A stretch of DNA of 64,000 nucleotides, from positions 1,674,001 to 1,738,000 of the forward strand of contig OY760073.1 in assembly GCA_963663025.1 (NCBI GenBank), given 5' to 3'. The notes under the pieces were generated by a model. It was not told the DNA's origin and made no database searches. It saw only the letters and a list, made by a program, of their open reading frames with translations. The position numbers were made by a program, and so were the translations under genes. Below are positions 59,593 through 64,000 of the stretch, piece by piece. The stretch's first letter is position 1. Every line of letters starts with the position of its first letter. Source of the DNA: JAGWBF01 sp963663025 (GTDB lineage Bacteria; Chloroflexota; Dehalococcoidia; Lucifugimonadales; JAGWBF01).

Positions 59593-62085
59593 TCAAGTAA
59601 CCTCGTCCAAGACCCTTCCCATGAACTCTTTCACCATTTGGGCCATGTCCTGGTGCTCCGGCTTTTCCAGCTTGACGTCCTCCTCAAGGAGCAGAGACGC
59701 TTCCTCCCTGGCCAAGAGAAGAATATCCTGGTGGGCGAATCCGGCAACCCGCATGTTGGGGAGACCACTCTGGCGTGTGCCAAAGAAATCACCGGGGCCC
59801 CTTAGGCTCAGGTCCACTTCCGCCAGCTCAAAGCCGTCGTGTATCCGCTCCATGGCCTTGAGCCTCTCCTTGGCTTCAGGGGTGGAGTAGTCGGACAGCA
59901 TGAAGCAGTAGCTTTGCTCCTGGCCCCTCCCCACCCGACCCCGGAACTGGTGTAGCTGGGCCAGGCCGAAGCGGTGGGCGGCTTCCACCACCATGACCGT
60001 AGCGTTGGGGACATCCACCCCCACCTCCACCACAGCCGTTGACACCAGGATGTCGGTGCTGCCCTCCTTGAACCTGCGCATGGCGGCTTCCTTCTGCCGA
60101 GCCCCCATCCGCCCGTGCAGCAGCTCGACCTTCAGGTCGGGGAACACATGGGTGGACAAGCGCTCGAACTCCTCGGTGGCCGCCCGCGCTTCGATAGCTT
60201 CCGACTCTTCGATCAGGGGACAGATGATGAAGGCCTGCCGGCCCTTCAGCACCTCGGTGCGTACAAAGCGGTAGGCATCGTCTCGGCGTTCAGGCGGGAC
60301 CACGTGGGTCCGCACCTGCTGCCTGCCCGGAGGAAGCTCGTCGATGATGGACACATCCAGGTCGCCGTACAAGGTCAGGGTGAGGGTCCTGGGAATCGGG
60401 GTGGCGGACATTACCAGCACATGGGGTGTGGCCCCTCCCATCTGGCGCAAAGCCGCCCGCTGGCCGACGCCGAAGCGGTGCTGCTCATCCACCACAGCCA
60501 GGGCCAGCCGGGGCATGGAGACCGTCTCCTGGATCAGGGCATGGGTGCCTATGAGGATGTCCAGGCTGCCTTCGGCGGCCCGCTCCGTCAGCTCCCGCTT
60601 TGTCTTGGCCTTGGTGCTTCCCGTCAGCAGGCCCGCGGATATGGGCTGGGGATGGTTTTCCAGGTAGAAGGTGATGGTGTTCTCTTCACGGACGGGAGCT
60701 GCCAACCCCTGGGCCAGGTTGGACAGGGTGGCGAAGTGCTGCTCGGCCAGCACTTCCGTCGGCACCATGATGGACCCCTGGTTTCCGGCGACCACAGCCT
60801 CCAGAAGCGCGGCGACGGCAACCACCGTCTTCCCACTCCCCACCTCTCCCTGAAGAAGCCTGTTCATGGGAGCGCCATCCTTGGACATGTCCTGGAGGAT
60901 CTCACCGATGCAGCGCTTCTGGGATCCGGTCATCTCGAAGGGCAGGCCAGCGAGGAATGCCCGCAGCACCGCCGGGTTAGTCTTTATGGGGACACCATCG
61001 GCGATGCTCTCCCAGGTGCTTCTCTTTTGGAGCACCACCAGCTGAAGCATGAAGAGCTCATCGAAAGCCAAGCGCCTCCGGGAGGCGGTTAGCTTGGAGA
61101 GGTCGTCGGGATAGTGGGCTTGGGATATCGCTTCTGACAGCGCCGGCATGCCCAGTTTTTCCAGCAAGGGAGTTGGCAGATGGTCCTTGATATGGGGGGC
61201 CCAGCCCTTGAGCGCCTGCCAGACGATGTTTCGCATGCGCCGGGCCACGATACCCTCGGTGAGGCGATAAACGGGTACCAGTCGAGCTGTGTGGAGCAGG
61301 GTATCCCGGCCTTCCAGCACCTCCATGTCCGGGTTTTCGAACTGCATCTGACCCCTGAACACCTCTACCCTGCCGCTGATTACAACCTGGGCGTTGGGTT
61401 TGAGTTGGCGCTCAATGTAGGTGTTCCCAAACCAGACGATGCGCAGGTTGCCCGACTCGTCGCCCACCACGGCCTCCACGGCCTTGCGCCTGCGGTCTCG
61501 CATGCCCATCTGCCGGAACTCCCAGACGGTTCCAACTATAGTGTGGTGCTCCCCGGGGACAAGGTCGGCGATGGGGGTGACGGTGGAGTAGTCGTTGTGC
61601 TTCCTGGGCAGGAAGTACAGCAGGTCGTTGATGGTGGATATTCCCAGGCGCTTCAGCTTGGCTGAGGTCTTATCGTTGACCCCGGCAAGGCGGACAACCG
61701 AAGCGTCAAAGGGAGCCGGGAGGGGTGGGGACTTGGACCGGGCCGGCTTGGGAGCCTTCTTGCTTTTGTTGGCTGCAAGGGATCCCGGACCGGAAGACTC
61801 ATCAGATACAGGAACTGTGGCACCGCCATGCTCAGCCTTTGCCAGCAGTTCCTGCCAGGCATCCACCCACCTTTTTCTGCCCGCCTCGTTCAGACCTTTG
61901 TAGGAGACCTTCAGCAGCCCGGGTTTCTCCTTGGCGGCCTCTTCCAGCTCAGCGCGGTTTCTCTCGACGAAGCTGTCCAGCCCTCCCACCACCACTCCAT
62001 CGGAGTAGCCACCCTTGGCTTCCAGGACGAGGATCTTCCGCAGAGCATCCAGGCAGGAGGTTGTTGCAGGGTTTCGCACAGCCAT
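59593..62085 (-). CDS. recG: ATP-dependent DNA helicase RecG
   Basis: RecG remodels stalled forks and Holliday junctions. The 830-residue protein has the wedge OB-fold domain (VVGDESGNLRIVWFGN), Walker A LQGEVGSGKTVVAVAALLEA, motif II VVDEQHRFGVGQR, and HGRMGARQKEAAMRRFKEG with QFRGRVGRGQEQSYC. An N-terminal extension of about 110 residues, rich in Lys/Ala and Ser/Pro (SKKAPKPARSKSPP), precedes the usual start. It lies between degV and argS. Confidence 0.95.
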   Translation of the reverse strand: MAVRNPATTSCLDALRKILVLEAKGGYSDGVVVGGLDSFVERNRAELEEAAKEKPGLLKVSYKGLNEAGRKRWVDAWQELLAKAEHGGATVPVSDESSGPGSLAANKSKKAPKPARSKSPPLPAPFDASVVRLAGVNDKTSAKLKRLGISTINDLLYFLPRKHNDYSTVTPIADLVPGEHHTIVGTVWEFRQMGMRDRRRKAVEAVVGDESGNLRIVWFGNTYIERQLKPNAQVVISGRVEVFRGQMQFENPDMEVLEGRDTLLHTARLVPVYRLTEGIVARRMRNIVWQALKGWAPHIKDHLPTPLLEKLGMPALSEAISQAHYPDDLSKLTASRRRLAFDELFMLQLVVLQKRSTWESIADGVPIKTNPAVLRAFLAGLPFEMTGSQKRCIGEILQDMSKDGAPMNRLLQGEVGSGKTVVAVAALLEAVVAGNQGSIMVPTEVLAEQHFATLSNLAQGLAAPVREENTITFYLENHPQPISAGLLTGSTKAKTKRELTERAAEGSLDILIGTHALIQETVSMPRLALAVVDEQHRFGVGQRAALRQMGGATPHVLVMSATPIPRTLTLTLYGDLDVSIIDELPPGRQQVRTHVVPPERRDDAYRFVRTEVLKGRQAFIICPLIEESEAIEARAATEEFERLSTHVFPDLKVELLHGRMGARQKEAAMRRFKEGSTDILVSTAVVEVGVDVPNATVMVVEAAHRFGLAQLHQFRGRVGRGQEQSYCFMLSDYSTPEAKERLKAMERIHDGFELAEVDLSLRGPGDFFGTRQSGLPNMRVAGFAHQDILLLAREEASLLLEEDVKLEKPEHQDMAQMVKEFMGRVLDEVT

Positions 62086-62153
62086 CGTGCAGACAGTCTA
62101 TCATAGCTGCCGCCTCGTTTCGGGCATCCCGTTGTCAGGGGAAGCTACCAGCC

Positions 62154-63014
62154 CTAATAGTCGGACATGACACAGATGCCGAGGCCTCCGGGCCCGGCGT
62201 AGGTGCCGACAACCGGTCCAAAGTCGGCGACGATGACATCGTCCGGGGAGACCAATGAGGAGAGTCCATCCTTTACGCGCTGGACCTCCTCCGGGGTGGA
62301 GCTGTGGACTATGGCCGCGCTGCGTACCGGGGCTGCTCCCTGGGCGATCTCCAGCAGCTTTGCAATTGCCTTATCGCGCGTCCGCACCCGATCCAGTGGA
62401 TGGACCTCGCCATCAGCAATGGTAAGGATGGGTTTGATGCTGAGGAGAGTACCCATGAAGGCGTTGGCCTTGCCGATCCTTCCACCCTTGGCCAGATATT
62501 CCAGGGTGTCCAGGAGCACGTAGCACCCCGTCTTGGCGATCATGGTCTCGATGGCCTTTCCCACGTCCTCCATGGAGGCACCGTCGTTAACCAAGCGGGC
62601 GACCTCCAGAACCACCAAGCCCAAGCCCATGGATGCCATGCCGGAATCGACAATCTCCACCCGACCATGTCCTTGCTGGCTACCCGACGCATCTTCCCAC
62701 GTATTGCGAGCCTGCCATGCCGAATTCAGCGTCCCGCTCAGCTTCTCCGATATGTGGATGGAGATAACGTCGTCCCCCTGGGAGGTCAGGTACTCGTAGG
62801 CTTGGACGAAATCGTTCACCGAAGGCTGAGAGGTCTTGGGAAGCTCAGTTGCTTCCTTGAGGCGTGTATAGAACTCTTCCGAGGTGATGTCGATGCCGTC
62901 CTTGTATGTGTCGTCCCCAAAGTGGACGTTCAGGGGAACGACGACGATGCCCAAGGCGTCGGCCAGGCTTTGTGGAATATCGCTGGTGCTGTCAGTAACA
63001 ACTCTTATGGACAC
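62154..63014 (-). CDS. DegV-family fatty acid-binding protein (FakB-like)
   Basis: DegV proteins hold a fatty acid; FakB forms present it to FakA for phosphorylation. The 286-residue protein starts IRVVTDSTSDIPQSLADALG, has TSQPSVNDFVQAYE, IHISEKLSGTLNSAW and TLEYLAKGGRIGKANAFMG, all conserved. GTG 63014 is the start. It lies 15 nt after the FakA-like gene, strongly suggesting a fatty acid kinase pair that recycles exogenous or membrane-derived fatty acids to acyl phosphate. Confidence 0.92.
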   Translation of the reverse strand: MSIRVVTDSTSDIPQSLADALGIVVVPLNVHFGDDTYKDGIDITSEEFYTRLKEATELPKTSQPSVNDFVQAYEYLTSQGDDVISIHISEKLSGTLNSAWQARNTWEDASGSQQGHGRVEIVDSGMASMGLGLVVLEVARLVNDGASMEDVGKAIETMIAKTGCYVLLDTLEYLAKGGRIGKANAFMGTLLSIKPILTIADGEVHPLDRVRTRDKAIAKLLEIAQGAAPVRSAAIVHSSTPEEVQRVKDGLSSLVSPDDVIVADFGPVVGTYAGPGGLGICVMSDY

Positions 63015-63029
63015 AGGTACCGCCCTTTC

Positions 63030-64000
63030 TCACTCCAGGGAAGCGATATAGTGATAGTGGGGTTGCCCACCGTGCACAACCTGCACATCAACTCCATGGT
63101 GTGATTGCTGGATCATCTCCGAGGCTTCGTTTGCCTCCCCTTCAGTTATATCTTCACCCCAGTACAGGGTCACCAGCTCGAAGGACTCTTCACCGCGCCC
63201 TGTCAGCATGGCTGAAATGGCGCCGGCAAGGGTCTCGGAAGCCGAAACCCCAGTTGCTGCCACCTCTCCGTTGTGCAGGCCGATGTACTGCCCCAAAGTT
63301 ATCTCGGCGCCCTTCACTGTGGCATCGCGGACAGCCTGGGTTACCTCCAGCGTTTGCACCTCGCCCAGGGCGTGTTCCATCGCTTCCAGGTTCGAGTCCT
63401 TTTCACCCTCCGGGTTAAAGGACAGCAGGGCAGCCACACCCTGGGGCAGGGTACGTGAAGGCAGAACGGTGATGACGGGGCTGCCCCCGGCCAGGTCGGC
63501 CGCCTGGTTGGCGGCCGGTATGATGTTGGAGTTGTTGGGAAGGATGACTACGTGGCTTGCCCCGGTGTTCCGGGCCGCCTCGAGGAGGTCACCGGTGCTG
63601 GGATTCATTGTCTGACCCCCGGTTACGACGCCGGCGCATCCCAGCTCTTTGAACAGGCTGGCGAACCCTTCTCCCGATGCTACCGCTACCACCGCCAAGG
63701 CCCCTGAGGTGGCCTGCTCGCCGCCGGCCATTTCGGAGTGCAAAGCGACAAACTCATGGTGCTGCTGGTCGATGTTCTCCATGCTGATCTGGCTTATGGT
63801 GCCCAGGGTCACCGCCAAGCTGATGATGGGACCGGGGTCGTGGGTGTGGAGGTGCACCTTTGCCACGGACTCGTTCCCCACAACAACCGTCGAGTCGGCC
63901 ATGGAGGCAAGCTGAATTCGGAGCTGCTCTACATCGATATCCTGGCCACTGAGAAGGAACTGGGTGCAGTACCCGTAAAGCTCATCCTGGGTAGCCTGCA
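63030..64000 (-). CDS. FakA-like DAK2-domain fatty acid kinase, C-terminal part
   Basis: The gene runs off the right edge; 323 codons are seen, ending at TAA-side 63030. Reading continues past the internal ATG 63902 without a stop (ELYGYCTQFLLSGQ upstream), so 63902 is not the start. The visible part holds the C-terminal regulatory domains: VGNESVAKVHLHTHDPGPII, GVVTGGQTMNPSTGDLLEA and HVVILPNNSNIIPAANQA, typical of YloV/FakA. The N-terminal ATP-binding DAK2 domain is outside the window. Next to a FakB-like gene. Confidence 0.9.
   Translation of the reverse strand, partial: QATQDELYGYCTQFLLSGQDIDVEQLRIQLASMADSTVVVGNESVAKVHLHTHDPGPIISLAVTLGTISQISMENIDQQHHEFVALHSEMAGGEQATSGALAVVAVASGEGFASLFKELGCAGVVTGGQTMNPSTGDLLEAARNTGASHVVILPNNSNIIPAANQAADLAGGSPVITVLPSRTLPQGVAALLSFNPEGEKDSNLEAMEHALGEVQTLEVTQAVRDATVKGAEITLGQYIGLHNGEVAATGVSASETLAGAISAMLTGRGEESFELVTLYWGEDITEGEANEASEMIQQSHHGVDVQVVHGGQPHYHYIASLE

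Overview
The window is high-GC, gene-dense chromosomal DNA with short intergenic gaps. The gene complement suggests a bacterium of the phylum Chloroflexota, probably near Dehalococcoidia/SAR202. This is inferred from family combinations: a cofactor F420 pathway next to an F420-type luciferase-like enzyme, a split B12-dependent methylmalonyl-CoA mutase, an RND (MMPL-type) exporter, DsrE-like proteins, fused AccDA, short EF-Ts and frequent TTG starts. No phage, integrase, transposase or CRISPR array was seen.

Layout. 1-1500: three DsrE-family genes (first cut by the window edge), tRNA-Arg(UCU) and a VOC protein. 1564-4770: an RND exporter converging on a Fur-family regulator. 5039-9932 (minus): a 2-oxoacid:ferredoxin oxidoreductase (gamma-delta fusion, alpha, beta) and an acyl-CoA ligase. 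10160-12360 (minus): a dUTPase/dCTP deaminase-like enzyme, TenA and a ferredoxin-metallo-beta-lactamase hybrid. 12544-14992: two paralogous lipoproteins with Thr/Pro-rich stalks and a 35-residue repeat. 15178-25499: a long run rpsB-tsf-pyrH-frr-uppS-cdsA-dxr-rseP-ispG-proS, headed by a promoter and an apparent attenuator. 25533-29266: methylmalonyl-CoA mutase subunits, acyl-CoA dehydrogenase and epimerase. 29395-30228: a collagen-like lipoprotein. 30499-37633: yceD-rpmF-fabD-nusB-acpP, then a family 4 uracil-DNA glycosylase, RNase J and FtsK. 37789-40759: AccDA converging on an Mrp-like ATPase and a DUF59 protein. 41019-43646: a frameshifted six-helix membrane protein and PrkA kinase. 43647-44160: nested palindromic repeats. 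44161-49332: yebC-ruvC-ruvA-uvrB diverging from ruvB. 49364-56122: NIPSNAP protein, cofG-cofH-cofD-cofC, an LLM oxidoreductase and fabI. 56138-64000 (minus): a divergent asparaginase-superfamily protein, argS, recG, degV (FakB-like) and the 3' part of a fakA-like gene.

How the genes fit together. Lipid supply recurs: FabD, AcpP, AccDA, FabI, the FakA/FakB pair, CdsA and the acyl-CoA ligase. The methylmalonyl-CoA cluster links propionyl-CoA to succinyl-CoA. Dxr, IspG and UppS give MEP-pathway isoprenoids and the wall lipid carrier. RuvABC, RecG, UvrB and uracil-DNA glycosylase form a repair set. Most genes are confidently assigned housekeeping functions. The least explained items are the repeat lipoproteins, the rpsB leader, the asparaginase-like protein, the palindrome cluster, and several family members with altered key motifs (Mrp-like ATPase, ferredoxin-MBL protein, oxidoreductase delta domain, third DsrE protein).
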